Of a stretch of DNA of 40,912 nucleotides, positions 8,659-17,391 are shown in pieces. Position 1 is the first letter of the stretch. Every line of letters begins with the position of its first letter. The notes beneath the pieces are model-generated. The model was not told the origin of the DNA, did no database searches, and saw only the letters and a program-made list of their open reading frames with translations. The stretch spans positions 1 through 40,912 of the forward strand of contig CACYZM010000011.1 of the NCBI GenBank assembly GCA_902778855.1, read 5' to 3'. Made by a program: the position numbers and the translations under genes. Source of the stretch: an uncultured Bacteroidia bacterium (GTDB lineage Bacteria; Bacteroidota; Bacteroidia; Bacteroidales; UBA932).

Positions 8659-10002
8659 TTAGATGATGCCCTGCTCGAGCATGGCGGTGGCGACTTTCAT
8701 GAAGCCGGCGATGTTGGCGCCTTTCACGTAGTCGATCGTGCCGTCAGGCTGGGTGCCGTACTTCACGCAGGCCTCGTGGATCGAGTCCATGATGAAGTGG
8801 AGCTTCTCGTCAACTTCCTTGCCGCTCCAGCTGATGTGCGAAGCGTTCTGCGTCATCTCGAGGCCCGAGGTGGCCACGCCACCGGCGTTGACCGCCTTAC
8901 CAGGGGCGAAGAGGATGCCGTTGTGCTGGAAGAAGTGGATGGCGCCCGGCTGGCAGCCCATGTTGGAGACCTCGCAGCAGCACCAGGTGCCGTTGGCCTT
9001 CAGTTCCTTCGCATCGTCTTCCGAAAGCTCGTTCTGGAAGGCGCAAGGGAGGGCGATGTCGCATTTCACGCTCCAAGCCTTCTTGCCAGGGGTGAAGATG
9101 GCCTTGCCCGGGAACTTGGTCGCCATATCCTCGACCTTGTTGCGGTTCGAAGCACGCATTACGAGCATATAGTCGATCATCTCCTTGGTGATGCCGGCGG
9201 GAATCTCGCAGACACCGTCAGGACCGGAGATCGCAACGACCTTGGCGCCGAGTTCGGTCGCCTTCGTCGCAGCACCCCAAGCCACGTTGCCGAAGCCGGA
9301 GAGAGCCACGGTGCAGCCCTTGATGTCCTTGCCGGCCTTGTGCAGCAGGTTCTGGGTGAAATAGAGGGCACCGAAACCGGTGGCCTCCGGACGGAGGATC
9401 GAGCCGCCCCAGGTAGCACCCTTACCGGTCAGCACACCCGTGTTGTACTCGCGGGCGAGCTTCTTGTACATACCGTACAGATAACCGATTTCGCGGCCGC
9501 CGACACCGACGTCACCGGCAGGAACGTCCTGATCCGGGCCGATGCACTGCCACAGTTCGGTCATGAAGGCCTGGCAGAAGCGCATGATTTCGTCGTTGCT
9601 CTTGCCTACCGGGTCGAAGTCGGAACCACCCTTGGCACCACCCATCGGGAGGGTCGTCAGGGCGTTCTTGAAGGTCTGCTCGAAGCCCAGGAATTTCAGC
9701 ATCGAAGGCGTAACGGCCTTGTGGAAGCGGAGACCGCCCTTGTAGGGGCCGATCGCGCTGTTGAACTGGATACGATATCCGAGGTTGGTCTGCACCTTGC
9801 CGGCATCGTCAACCCAGGTCACGCGGAACGTGAAGATACGGTCGGGTTCGACCATACGTTCGACGATCTGCGCCTTCTCGAACTCGGGATGCTGGTTGTA
9901 CACTTCCTCGATGGAGTCGAGGACCTCGCGGACAGCCTGGAGATACTCGCTCTCACCGGGGTGCTTCCGCTCGAGGTTAGCCATAATTTCAGCTACTTTC
10001 AT
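8659..10002 (-). CDS. gdhA: Glutamate dehydrogenase (hexameric type)
   Basis: It interconverts glutamate with 2-oxoglutarate and ammonia using NAD(P)H in the cytoplasm. The 447 residues match the length of the 50-kDa hexameric class. Visible motifs are the substrate site PYKGGLRFH with nearby LPMGGAKGGSDFDP, which holds the active lysine. GDVGVGGREIGYL follows, then the Rossmann turn SGFGNVAWGAA and the late APGKAVNAGGVATSGLEM. The segment WCCCEVSNMGC replaces the AEGANMP of E. coli GdhA; I recall SNMGC-type sequences in Bacteroidales enzymes, so this is probably lineage-specific. Cofactor preference cannot be read with certainty. The gene is the last of the minus-strand run, 56 bases after korB, and ends at the shared terminator. 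Its product 2-oxoglutarate is the likely substrate of the KorAB enzyme encoded just upstream. Confidence 0.97.
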   Translation of the reverse strand: MKVAEIMANLERKHPGESEYLQAVREVLDSIEEVYNQHPEFEKAQIVERMVEPDRIFTFRVTWVDDAGKVQTNLGYRIQFNSAIGPYKGGLRFHKAVTPSMLKFLGFEQTFKNALTTLPMGGAKGGSDFDPVGKSNDEIMRFCQAFMTELWQCIGPDQDVPAGDVGVGGREIGYLYGMYKKLAREYNTGVLTGKGATWGGSILRPEATGFGALYFTQNLLHKAGKDIKGCTVALSGFGNVAWGAATKATELGAKVVAISGPDGVCEIPAGITKEMIDYMLVMRASNRNKVEDMATKFPGKAIFTPGKKAWSVKCDIALPCAFQNELSEDDAKELKANGTWCCCEVSNMGCQPGAIHFFQHNGILFAPGKAVNAGGVATSGLEMTQNASHISWSGKEVDEKLHFIMDSIHEACVKYGTQPDGTIDYVKGANIAGFMKVATAMLEQGII

Positions 10003-10058
10003 GATTGAAATTTGTTATTAAAAAAGGTTGTTGTACTATTTGTTAAATAAGTTTTCCA

Positions 10059-11075
10059 TTATTCCACCGTCCAGGTGGCACCGCTGCGGAGCAGTTCGTC
10101 CATGCAGGTGATCTTGGAAGCTTCCTTGACCTGGGTGAGCTGGTCGCGGACACGGTCGTCGTAGGTCGGTTCGCTGACCTGACGGATCACACCGAGCGCC
10201 ACCGGATAGTCGGGGTACTTCATGTTGATGAGCTGGTTCTGGATGGCCGGATCCTCGGCGTGGGCATCGTGGACGAGCAGTTTGTCGACCGTAATGCCGT
10301 TTTCACCGATCTTGACCACCTTGAGCTTGCCGTGTTCGAGGATCAGACCCTTGTCCTTCTCCTTGCCGAAGACCATCGGTTCGCCGTGGCGGAGGATGAT
10401 CGTGCGGTCGGCGCGGTATTCACGGTCGGAGATCGTGCTGTGGGCGCCGTCGTTGAAGATCACGCAGTTGGTGAGCATTTCGCAGACCGAGCAGCCGTCG
10501 TGGGCGGCGGCGGCCACGAAGATTTCCTGGTTGAGGACGATCTCGCTGTCGAGGCTGCGGGCGAAGAAGGTGCCGCGGGCGCCGAGCACGAGGGAGCCCG
10601 GGGTGAACGGATTCTCGACCGTGCCGTACGGCGAAGTCTTGGTGATCTGGCCGAGTTTGGAAGTCGGCGAGTACTGTCCCTTCGTCAGACCGTAGATCTG
10701 GTTGTTGAACAGGATGATATTGATGTCGATGTTGCGACGGATGGCGTGGATGAAGTGGTTGCCGCCGATGGCCAGCGCATCACCGTCACCGCAGGCCTGC
10801 CACACCGAAAGATCGGGGTTGGCGACTTTCACGCCCGTGGAGATGGCCGTGGCGCGGCCGTGGATGCTGTGGAAACCGAAGGTATCCATATAGTACGGAA
10901 GGCGCGAAGAGCAGCCGATGCCCGAAATGAACACCAGACGCTCCTTGCTGTAACCGCGCTGCTCGCACACCTGCGGAAGGGCCCGGTGGATGGCCGCCAG
11001 CACGGCGTGGTCGCCGCATCCGGGGCACCAGCGTACTTCCTGGTTGCTCTTGAAATCTTGTGCAGTATATTTCAT
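10059..11075 (-). CDS. korB: 2-oxoacid:ferredoxin oxidoreductase, beta subunit (thiamine diphosphate-binding)
   Basis: This subunit binds thiamine diphosphate and passes electrons to ferredoxin while 2-oxoacid plus CoA becomes acyl-CoA and CO2, or the reverse. The 338 residues start with the cluster ligand motif WCPGCGDHAV (Cys17, Cys20) and a further Cys in GIGCSSRLPYY. The cofactor motif is ACGDGDALAIGG (about residue 96), continued by ILFNNQIYGLTKGQ. A good Shine-Dalgarno (GGGAGGA) precedes the start. The gene follows korA by 15 bases. Neighbouring gdhA favours 2-oxoglutarate as substrate, but other 2-oxoacids such as branched-chain ones are not excluded. KorB of this length lacks a separate C-terminal ferredoxin domain, so an external ferredoxin is expected. 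Confidence 0.93.
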   Translation of the reverse strand: MKYTAQDFKSNQEVRWCPGCGDHAVLAAIHRALPQVCEQRGYSKERLVFISGIGCSSRLPYYMDTFGFHSIHGRATAISTGVKVANPDLSVWQACGDGDALAIGGNHFIHAIRRNIDINIILFNNQIYGLTKGQYSPTSKLGQITKTSPYGTVENPFTPGSLVLGARGTFFARSLDSEIVLNQEIFVAAAAHDGCSVCEMLTNCVIFNDGAHSTISDREYRADRTIILRHGEPMVFGKEKDKGLILEHGKLKVVKIGENGITVDKLLVHDAHAEDPAIQNQLINMKYPDYPVALGVIRQVSEPTYDDRVRDQLTQVKEASKITCMDELLRSGATWTVE

Positions 11076-11090
11076 ATAGCGTTCCTCCCT

Positions 11091-12923
11091 TTAAAGAATG
11101 GCGTTGACGGCGTCCACGATCTCCTTCACGATGAAAGGCTGACCCTGGACCTTGTTGCACTGCAGATAGCTGAACTGCGGAAGCTTGGCCCGCAGATAAT
11201 CGGCGAACTGGCCGCTGTTGAGCTCGCAGACGAGGATCTTCTTGTAGCGGGCGAAGATGTCGGCCGTGTTCTTCGGCAGCGGGTTGATGAAGTCGAAGTG
11301 GCAGAGGGCCACCTTCTTGCCTTCGTCCTGGAGTTCGTGGAGCGCGGTGTACAGATGACCGAACGTTCCGCCCCAGCCCACGAGCAGCACCTCGGCGTCT
11401 TCGTCGCCGATGACTTTCTGTTCGGGGAGATAGTTAGCCAGGCGGGCGACCTTCTCGGCGCGCTCGGCCACCATCTTGGCGTGGTTCTCAGGATCGGAGG
11501 AGATGACACCGGCGGTGTTCTTCTCCAGACCGCCCACACGGTGTTCCAGACCGGCCTTGCCGGGGAACGCCCACTTGCGGGCGAACGACTCGGGATCGCG
11601 TTCGAAAGGCTTGAAAGCGCCTTCGCACTTGTCGATGATCGGCGGGTTGATGGCCGGATAGTCCTTCATCGAAGGAATCTTCCACGGCTCGCTGCCGTTG
11701 CCCAGAAAGCCTTCGGTCAGCAGGATGACGGGCATCATATGCTCCATCGCAAACTTGCCGGCGTAGAAGGCCGCGTCGAAGCAGTGGCTCGGCGAGTGGG
11801 CGGCGACCACGGCGATCGGGCACTCACCGTTGCGGCCGTAGAGGGCCTGGGCGAGGTCGGTCTGCTCGGTCTTGGTCGGGATGCCCGTGGAGGGGCCGCT
11901 GCGCTGGACGTCGACCAGCACGAGCGGGAGTTCGGTGATCATGGCCAGGCCGAGGGCTTCGCTCTTGAGGGAGAGGCCCGGGCCGGACGTGGTCGTGACG
12001 GCGAAGTTGCCCGCATAGGCCGCACCGATGGCGGTGCAGATGCCGGCGATTTCGTCTTCAGCCTGCAGCGTCTTCACGCCGAGGTTCTTGTGGATGGCCA
12101 GCTCTTCGAGGATGGCCGTCGCCGGGGTGATCGGATAGGAACCGCAGAAGAGCGGGCGGCCGCTCTTCTCGGAAGCCGCGATCAGACCCCAGGCCGTCGC
12201 CTGGTTGCCGCTGATGTTGCGGTACACGCCTTTCTCCTGCTTGGCCGGCTTCACCGTATAGGTGTTGGCAATCGCCTGGATGTTGGCAGCATAGTTGAAA
12301 CCGTCGAACAGCACCTTCTTGTTGGGCTCGATCAGGGCCGGTTTCTTCTTGAACTTCTTCTCCAGATACGCGTAGGTGTACTCCAGCGGGCGGTTGAACA
12401 TATAGAAGCACATACCGAGCGTGAACATGTTCTTGCAACGCACGATGGCCTTCTGGTCCATGCCGCTGTCCTTCAGACTCTCTTTGGTGAGCGTCGTGAT
12501 GGGTGAGTAAATGATATTGCGGTCCTCGATCCGGAGTTCCGTGATCGGATCCAGCGTGGCATAGCCGGCGCGCTGGATGAGCGCTTCATCGAACGTGTCG
12601 GTGTCGATGATGACGGTTGCAGTCGGTTTGGCCCATTTCGCGTTGGCGCGCAGGGCGGCAGGGTTCATGGCCACCAGCACATCGCAAAAGTCTCCGGGCG
12701 TGTTGACTTCGTTGCTTCCGATGTGAACCTGGAAGCCCGAAACGCCGGAGACAGTGCCGTGCGGAGCACGAATTTCTGCCGGATAGTCGGGGAACGTGGA
12801 AATCTCGTTGCCGTACAAGGCCGAGGCGTCAGCGAACAGGGTGCCTGTCAGCTGCATTCCATCGCCCGAGTCTCCGCAAAACCTAATTACAACATCCTGG
12901 GTGTCGATTACTTTATGTTGCAT
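11091..12923 (-). CDS. korA: 2-oxoacid:ferredoxin oxidoreductase, fused gamma-alpha subunit
   Basis: This 610-residue protein joins two subunits. The N-terminal part (about 1-190) is the gamma domain, with VIRFCGDSGDGMQLTG at the start. The alpha domain (about 225-610) has SYPITPATAILEELA, QAEDEIAGICTAIGAAYAG, TTTSGPGLSLKSEALGLA and the pyrophosphate-region SGPSTGIPTKTEQ. Gamma-alpha fusion is a common layout of KorA in Bacteroidota and other anaerobes. It forms the active complex with KorB, encoded 15 bases downstream. A weak promoter-like TAACTTTT lies just before the start on the minus strand. The 29-base gap to the upstream ompH gene also allows read-through from the bamA operon. Substrate is inferred from the gdhA link, not from a specific residue. 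Confidence 0.94.
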   Translation of the reverse strand: MQHKVIDTQDVVIRFCGDSGDGMQLTGTLFADASALYGNEISTFPDYPAEIRAPHGTVSGVSGFQVHIGSNEVNTPGDFCDVLVAMNPAALRANAKWAKPTATVIIDTDTFDEALIQRAGYATLDPITELRIEDRNIIYSPITTLTKESLKDSGMDQKAIVRCKNMFTLGMCFYMFNRPLEYTYAYLEKKFKKKPALIEPNKKVLFDGFNYAANIQAIANTYTVKPAKQEKGVYRNISGNQATAWGLIAASEKSGRPLFCGSYPITPATAILEELAIHKNLGVKTLQAEDEIAGICTAIGAAYAGNFAVTTTSGPGLSLKSEALGLAMITELPLVLVDVQRSGPSTGIPTKTEQTDLAQALYGRNGECPIAVVAAHSPSHCFDAAFYAGKFAMEHMMPVILLTEGFLGNGSEPWKIPSMKDYPAINPPIIDKCEGAFKPFERDPESFARKWAFPGKAGLEHRVGGLEKNTAGVISSDPENHAKMVAERAEKVARLANYLPEQKVIGDEDAEVLLVGWGGTFGHLYTALHELQDEGKKVALCHFDFINPLPKNTADIFARYKKILVCELNSGQFADYLRAKLPQFSYLQCNKVQGQPFIVKEIVDAVNAIL

Positions 12924-12952
12924 AGGTTAAAAGTTAGGTATTTAGGTTGGGT

Positions 12953-13525
12953 TTACTGTGCATTCGGCGTTGCGGCAGCAGCAGGCTGGAGCTGGGTCGG
13001 AGCCACCTTGGCGGCGGGGATGCCCAATTCCTTCTTGGCCATCGGCAGCAGGTCCACGCTCACGGTGTCGTCATAGTAGATGAGCGAACCGGCGGAGAGG
13101 TCGAACACATAGACCAGTTTCTGCTCCTTGGCGATCTTGGTCAGGGCGTTCTGCGCTTTCTCGATCACCGGGGTCATCAGGGTCTGCTGCATCTGGGCCA
13201 TTTCCTGCTGGGCATTCTGCTGGAACTGCTGGATGCGCTGTCCCAGTTCCTGCAGTTCGCGCTGCTTGGTCTCGAGCACCACGGGTGCCCATTCGTTGCT
13301 TTTACGCTGATACTCGTTCACCTTGTTGTTGTACTCGGTCCCCATCCCCTCCAGCGTTTCCTGCAGGTCGTTCTCATAAGCCATCAGTTTGACCAGGGCG
13401 GAGTCGCGCTCCGACATCAGGCTGATCAGCTCATTGGTATTGATGTGTCCGAACTTGAGCGTCTGCGCATTTGCGAAAGCACCGAACGCAAGTACACAAG
13501 CAGTGAGAAGTACAATCTTTTTCAT
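12953..13525 (-). CDS. OmpH/Skp-family periplasmic chaperone (second copy after bamA)
   Basis: Skp/OmpH proteins are trimeric, jellyfish-shaped chaperones that hold unfolded outer-membrane proteins in the periplasm. The 190 residues have a signal peptide (cleavage near AFANAQ, residue 21) and a short start strand LKFGHINTNELISLM. A long charged coiled-coil follows (about 45-115), then a return strand region near QKLVYVFDLSAGSLIYYDDTVSV, which is typical of the body of the trimer. A C-terminal Ala/Pro/Gln-rich tail ends the protein. It lies 30 bases after the other ompH gene and before korA, all on the same strand. The two copies differ in sequence, so they may serve different clients or form mixed trimers (inference). 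Confidence 0.92.
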   Translation of the reverse strand: MKKIVLLTACVLAFGAFANAQTLKFGHINTNELISLMSERDSALVKLMAYENDLQETLEGMGTEYNNKVNEYQRKSNEWAPVVLETKQRELQELGQRIQQFQQNAQQEMAQMQQTLMTPVIEKAQNALTKIAKEQKLVYVFDLSAGSLIYYDDTVSVDLLPMAKKELGIPAAKVAPTQLQPAAAATPNAQ

Positions 13526-13555
13526 CTTGGGAAAAATAGACTTTAGAATTATGAA

Positions 13556-14071
13556 TTAGAGATTTTCGTTGTATTTGACCAGCACGAACTGCGTGAGGTC
13601 GAGGGCCTCGTTCTTGTAGACGACGCCCTGGACGGCGGCCAGGTCGATCACCAGGTCGTAGCCGCCCATGCGCGCCACGTCGGCGATGGCCTTGTCGACG
13701 CGGGCACGGATCGGGGCGAGCAGCTCTTCGGCCTTCTTGGCCATGATGCCGTCTTCGCCGAAATAGATGCGCTGCTTCTCCTGCACCACGCGCTCCTTCG
13801 AGATGATTTCATTCTCGGCGTTCTGGCGCTGGGAGGCAGACATCGAATTGCGGCTGGCCTGATAGTTCTGGTAGAGGGTCTCGATCTTGCCGAGTTCGGT
13901 TTCGATCTGGGCCTTGTATTTGTCGGAAAGGGCTTCCAGCTGGCTCTGGGCGGCGGTATAGGCCGGGATTTCGCTAAGAATGGATTCCGTGTTGATATAG
14001 CCGATCTTCTGCGCACCGGCCGTGCCGATGAACATAAGCAGGGCGACAATGACGAGGAAGGATTTTTTCAT
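13556..14071 (-). CDS. OmpH/Skp-family periplasmic chaperone (first copy after bamA)
   Basis: This 171-residue OmpH-family protein has a signal peptide (MKKSFLVIVALLMFIGTAGAQ). KIGYINTESILSEIPAY is the usual start strand with an N-terminal helix. A long amphipathic coiled-coil (about 35-110) follows, and then the family end segment YDLVIDLAAVQGVVYKNEALDLTQFVL. It lies only 12 bases after bamA, the classic bamA-skp order of Bacteroidota and Proteobacteria. It would receive outer-membrane proteins after Sec export and hand them to the Bam complex. Confidence 0.94.
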   Translation of the reverse strand: MKKSFLVIVALLMFIGTAGAQKIGYINTESILSEIPAYTAAQSQLEALSDKYKAQIETELGKIETLYQNYQASRNSMSASQRQNAENEIISKERVVQEKQRIYFGEDGIMAKKAEELLAPIRARVDKAIADVARMGGYDLVIDLAAVQGVVYKNEALDLTQFVLVKYNENL

Positions 14072-14083
14072 GACAGTCTCTTG

Positions 14084-16621
14084 TTAGAATTGTTGTCCGA
14101 TCAGGAAATGGAAATGGCTCTTGTCTTTGCCCGGCTCGTTGTCGAAGCCGTAGCCCCAGTCGATACCCAGGAGACCGACGACGGGCAGGAAGACCCGGAG
14201 GCCGACACCGGCGGAACGCTTGATCTGGAACGGGTTGCAGTCCCGGATCGAGGACCAGCTGTTGCCGCCTTCCAGGAAGAGGAGGGCAAAGATGGTGGAT
14301 TGCGGCTGCATCACCACGGGATAACGGAGTTCGACGGTGAACTTGTCGTACACGTTGCCCGCGTAGGCGCCGTTTACATAAGGGGTCAGCGAATAGTTCT
14401 CATAGCCGCGCAGACCGATGACTTCGTTGCCGTAGGTGTTGTAGCCCGACATGCCGTCGCCGCCGACGATGAAGCCCTCGAACGGGGAATAGCCCCAGCG
14501 CTTGTTGTAATAACCCAGATAGCCGAACTGGGCGCGGGTCATCAGCACAAGGTCGCCGACCAGGGGCGTGTAGAGCGATCCCTTGAAGGTCCACTTGTGG
14601 TACTCGATCCAGCGGTAGTGGTCCTGGACCGACTGGGCATTGTAGTTGATGTCACGCCAGTTCTTCTTCATCATCGACCAGGGCGGCGTCAGCTGCATGC
14701 CGAAGCTGAAGTCGGAACCGCGGCGCGGGTAGATGGACTGGTCGGTGGAGTTGCGCGAGAGGGTGGCCGACCAGCTGATGTTGTGGGAGCGGCCGGTGGA
14801 GTAGATGAAGTAGTAGTGCCAGTCCTGCAGGTTGTAGGACTGCCAGCTGAGCGAATTGTAGAGGACGAAATAGTTGTCGGGCCATTTCAGGCGCGTACCC
14901 AGGCCGACGGAGGCGCCGTAGATTTCCATATACTGGTCGTCGTTGAGCACCTGGTAGTAGTAGGTCGAGTACGAGTTGGTCTGGCGGGTGAAGTAAGCCG
15001 AGATGTTGAGGGAGGTCGGCTTCTTTCCGGTGAGCCAGGGCTCCACGAAGCTGGCCGTGAAGGCCGTGTAGTAGGAACCGTTGGTCTGGAAACGGATCGA
15101 CAGGTTCTGCGCATCGCCCAGCGGTACGGGACGCCAGGCTTCCTTCTTGAAGAAGTTGGCGGTCGAGAAGTTGTTGAAGCTTACGCCCACGGTGCCCACG
15201 AACATGCGGTTGCCCCAGCCTCCGGAAAGCTCGAGCTGGCTGTTGGGTTTCTCCTGCACGTTGTAGGCGATGTCGACGGTATTGGTGACGGAATTGGGGA
15301 TCAGGCTGTAGCCCTTGTTGGGGTCGACCGCATGCTCGGCGTCGAAATGGCCCATCGAGGAGATTTCGCGGATGGAGCGCTCGAAGTCGGTCTGGCGGTA
15401 GAGATAGCCCGGGCGGGTGAAGACGGCGCGGCGCACCACCTTTTCGTTGGTGATGGTGTTGCCGTTGATGATGATGTCGTTGAAGGTGGCGGGCTTGCCT
15501 TCCACGATACGCATTTCCACGTCGACGGAGTCGCCGTCGATGTTGAGCTCCACGGGCGTGACGTTGAAGAACAGGAAGCCGTTGTCGCTATAGAGCTTGC
15601 GGATGGAGATGTCGCCTTCCTTCTCGCCGGAGTAGAGGCGCTTCTCCATCGTGACCACGTCGTAGACATCGCCCTTTTCGATTTTCAGGATGTCGTTGAG
15701 GACTTGTTCCGTGTACTCGGCGTTGCCCGTCCAGGTAATGTCGCGGAAGTAGTATTTCTGCCCTTTGTCGATCACGAAGTGGATGCACAGGCGGCCGTCT
15801 TCGGGATCGCGGTAGAGGGAGTCGCGCACGATCTTGGCGTCGCGGTAGCCGGCTTCGTTGAAGACTTCGAGGAGCTTATCCTTGTCGCTGACGTATTCCT
15901 TTTCCTGGAATTTCTTCGACGAGAAGAGGTTGTACCACTTGGCGTCCTTGGTCTTCTTCATCGCCTTGTCGAGCTGGAACTTGCTGATCTCGTCGTTGCC
16001 TTCGTAGGAGATATCCTTGATCTTGAGTTTCTTGCCCTTGTTGACGTCGAAGACCACGCGGACAGCGTTCTTGATGATCGAGTCGTTGGACACTTCGACG
16101 TTCACGTCCACGTCGGCGTAGCCTTTCTCCTTGAAATAGTCCTTGATGCTCTTGACCGAGGAGGCCTTGACGTATTCCGAGAGCTGGCCGCCGCGGCGGA
16201 GGTTGAGGCGCTCCTTGATGTCGTCGCGCTCGCTGTTCTTGACGCCGCGATAGTCCCAGGTAATGACGCGGGGACGCTCCTGGAGGTCGAGGCGGAACCA
16301 GGCGGTATCGCGCGAGGCGTTGAGGGAATCCACATAGAAGCCCAGCGTGGAGGCTGCGCCCTGCATCCAGATGCGTTTGATGGCGGAGGAGATGTCGTCG
16401 CCCGGGACGGTGACCACATCGCCGGGATGGATACCCAGCACGGAGAGCAACTGGGCCTCGCCCAGATACTTGGTGCCGGTAATCCGGACACCGCCGACCA
16501 CATATTTCTTGGGTTGGTTAAAGTCTACCTCAACCGATCCGCCCGCAGGCTCCTGGGCCGCGGCCGGAAGGGCAACGAGGGCCAGAAAGGCACCAAACAG
16601 CGCTAATAATCTTTTTTTCAT
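14084..16621 (-). CDS. bamA: Outer-membrane protein assembly factor BamA
   Basis: BamA inserts and folds beta-barrel proteins in the outer membrane. The 845 residues start with a signal peptide (cleavage near PAAAQ, residue 23). Five POTRA domains follow (about 35-420), with recurrent motifs such as GTKYLGEAQLLSVLGI, GYADVDVNVEVSND, RDITWTGNAEYTEQVL and FNDIIINGNTITNEKVVRR. The C-terminal 16-stranded barrel includes the lid-loop motif region and LGIDWGYGFDNEPG, ending FHFLIGQQF with a terminal Phe signature. An in-frame TTG at 16624 gives one extra codon. The ATG at 16621 before KKRLLALF is the better start. A TAnnTTTG box lies at 16645-16652. The neighbours uppS and the ompH genes fit an envelope operon. 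Confidence 0.97.
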   Translation of the reverse strand: MKKRLLALFGAFLALVALPAAAQEPAGGSVEVDFNQPKKYVVGGVRITGTKYLGEAQLLSVLGIHPGDVVTVPGDDISSAIKRIWMQGAASTLGFYVDSLNASRDTAWFRLDLQERPRVITWDYRGVKNSERDDIKERLNLRRGGQLSEYVKASSVKSIKDYFKEKGYADVDVNVEVSNDSIIKNAVRVVFDVNKGKKLKIKDISYEGNDEISKFQLDKAMKKTKDAKWYNLFSSKKFQEKEYVSDKDKLLEVFNEAGYRDAKIVRDSLYRDPEDGRLCIHFVIDKGQKYYFRDITWTGNAEYTEQVLNDILKIEKGDVYDVVTMEKRLYSGEKEGDISIRKLYSDNGFLFFNVTPVELNIDGDSVDVEMRIVEGKPATFNDIIINGNTITNEKVVRRAVFTRPGYLYRQTDFERSIREISSMGHFDAEHAVDPNKGYSLIPNSVTNTVDIAYNVQEKPNSQLELSGGWGNRMFVGTVGVSFNNFSTANFFKKEAWRPVPLGDAQNLSIRFQTNGSYYTAFTASFVEPWLTGKKPTSLNISAYFTRQTNSYSTYYYQVLNDDQYMEIYGASVGLGTRLKWPDNYFVLYNSLSWQSYNLQDWHYYFIYSTGRSHNISWSATLSRNSTDQSIYPRRGSDFSFGMQLTPPWSMMKKNWRDINYNAQSVQDHYRWIEYHKWTFKGSLYTPLVGDLVLMTRAQFGYLGYYNKRWGYSPFEGFIVGGDGMSGYNTYGNEVIGLRGYENYSLTPYVNGAYAGNVYDKFTVELRYPVVMQPQSTIFALLFLEGGNSWSSIRDCNPFQIKRSAGVGLRVFLPVVGLLGIDWGYGFDNEPGKDKSHFHFLIGQQF

Positions 16622-16644
16622 CAAATCCTTTCCGAATAGACTTA

Positions 16645-16652
16645 CAAAGTTA
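16645..16652 (-). promoter_or_regulatory. Candidate -7 promoter box (TAACTTTG) before bamA
   Basis: On the minus strand the bases read TAACTTTG, an exact match to the Bacteroidota -7 consensus TAnnTTTG. It lies 23 bases before the bamA ATG, in the 44-base gap after uppS. I see no clear TTTG at -33. It suggests that bamA and the genes after it can be transcribed apart from nadK and uppS. Confidence 0.55.
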
Positions 16653-16665
16653 CACTTTTTTTTGA

Positions 16666-17391
16666 TTATTCCACTTTTCCGTATCTTCTTTCACGGGTGG
16701 CGTAACTGAGCAAGGCTTGTTCGAGGTCGGTTTTGCGAAAATCAGGCCAAAGTACGGGCGTATAGTAGAACTCCGTGTAGGCGCATTGCCAGAGCATATA
16801 GTTGCTGATGCGCTGCTCGCCGCTGGTGCGGATCAGCAGGTCGGGATCGGGGATGCCGGCCGTGGCCAGGTAAGTGCTGAAACCCGTTTCGTCGAGCGGG
16901 AGGGTTTTGCCGGCGGCCAGGCAGTCGGCGGCGTAGCGTTGCGCCGCCTGGAGGATATCCCATTTCCCGCTGTAGCTGAGCATGATGACGAGGGTCAGCC
17001 CGGTGTTGGGAGCCGTCTCTTTTTCGAGGGCTTCGACGCCTTTGCGCAGGGCGTCGGACAGCCGCGTGCGGTCGCCGATCACCTGGAAACGAACGTTGTT
17101 GTTCATCAGGGTGTCGCGCTCTTCCAGCATACAGCGGCCGAGCAGGTCCATCAGGCCCGCCACTTCGTCGACGGGGCGGCCCCAGTTCTCCTCCGAAAAG
17201 GCGAAGAGGCTCAGGTAGCGGACGCCTTTTTCGGCGCAGTATTCCGTGCAGGCGCGGACGCTTTCGCGGCCGGCGTTGTGGCCGAACAGGCGCATCTTGC
17301 CCTGCTTTTTCGCCCAGCGGCCGTTGCCGTCCATGATGATGCTGATATGGGTGGGAGTATCCATAAGATTCTCGGTATTATCGGTTTGCAT
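16666..17391 (-). CDS. uppS: Isoprenyl transferase (undecaprenyl diphosphate synthase)
   Basis: It adds isopentenyl units in cis to farnesyl diphosphate to make the C55 lipid carrier for peptidoglycan and surface polysaccharide assembly. The 241 residues show the catalytic motif IIMDGNGRWAKKQGK (Asp21) and HNAGRESVRACTEYC. LSLFAFSEENWGRP follows, then LSYSGKWDI and the substrate motif RTSGEQRISNYMLWQCAYTEFYY. The start at 17391 overlaps the nadK stop by 14 bases and has GGAGAGG nine bases upstream. An alternative ATG at 17364 has no good ribosome site. Family proteins usually have about 15-25 residues before the DGNGR motif, in line with the longer form. It is translated with nadK and lies upstream of bamA. 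Confidence 0.97.
   Translation of the reverse strand: MQTDNTENLMDTPTHISIIMDGNGRWAKKQGKMRLFGHNAGRESVRACTEYCAEKGVRYLSLFAFSEENWGRPVDEVAGLMDLLGRCMLEERDTLMNNNVRFQVIGDRTRLSDALRKGVEALEKETAPNTGLTLVIMLSYSGKWDILQAAQRYAADCLAAGKTLPLDETGFSTYLATAGIPDPDLLIRTSGEQRISNYMLWQCAYTEFYYTPVLWPDFRKTDLEQALLSYATRERRYGKVE

Noticed and set aside
8950-9010. Cys-rich stretch WCCCEVSNMGC in GdhA taken as a new metal site
   Set aside because: It lies at the place of AEGANMP in other enzymes, and I recall SNMGC-type sequences in Bacteroidales GdhA, so it is probably a lineage trait.
14081-16606. An 841-codon open frame on the plus strand opposite bamA
   Set aside because: It mirrors bamA almost end to end, lacks any family motif or signal, and results from the strong GC bias at codon third positions. 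The same holds for other long antisense frames at 1835-4258, 5022-7253, 10260-12506 and 36043-38526.
16622-16624. TTG start for bamA one codon upstream
   Set aside because: An ATG at 16621 begins the signal peptide directly, so the TTG adds only one residue without support.
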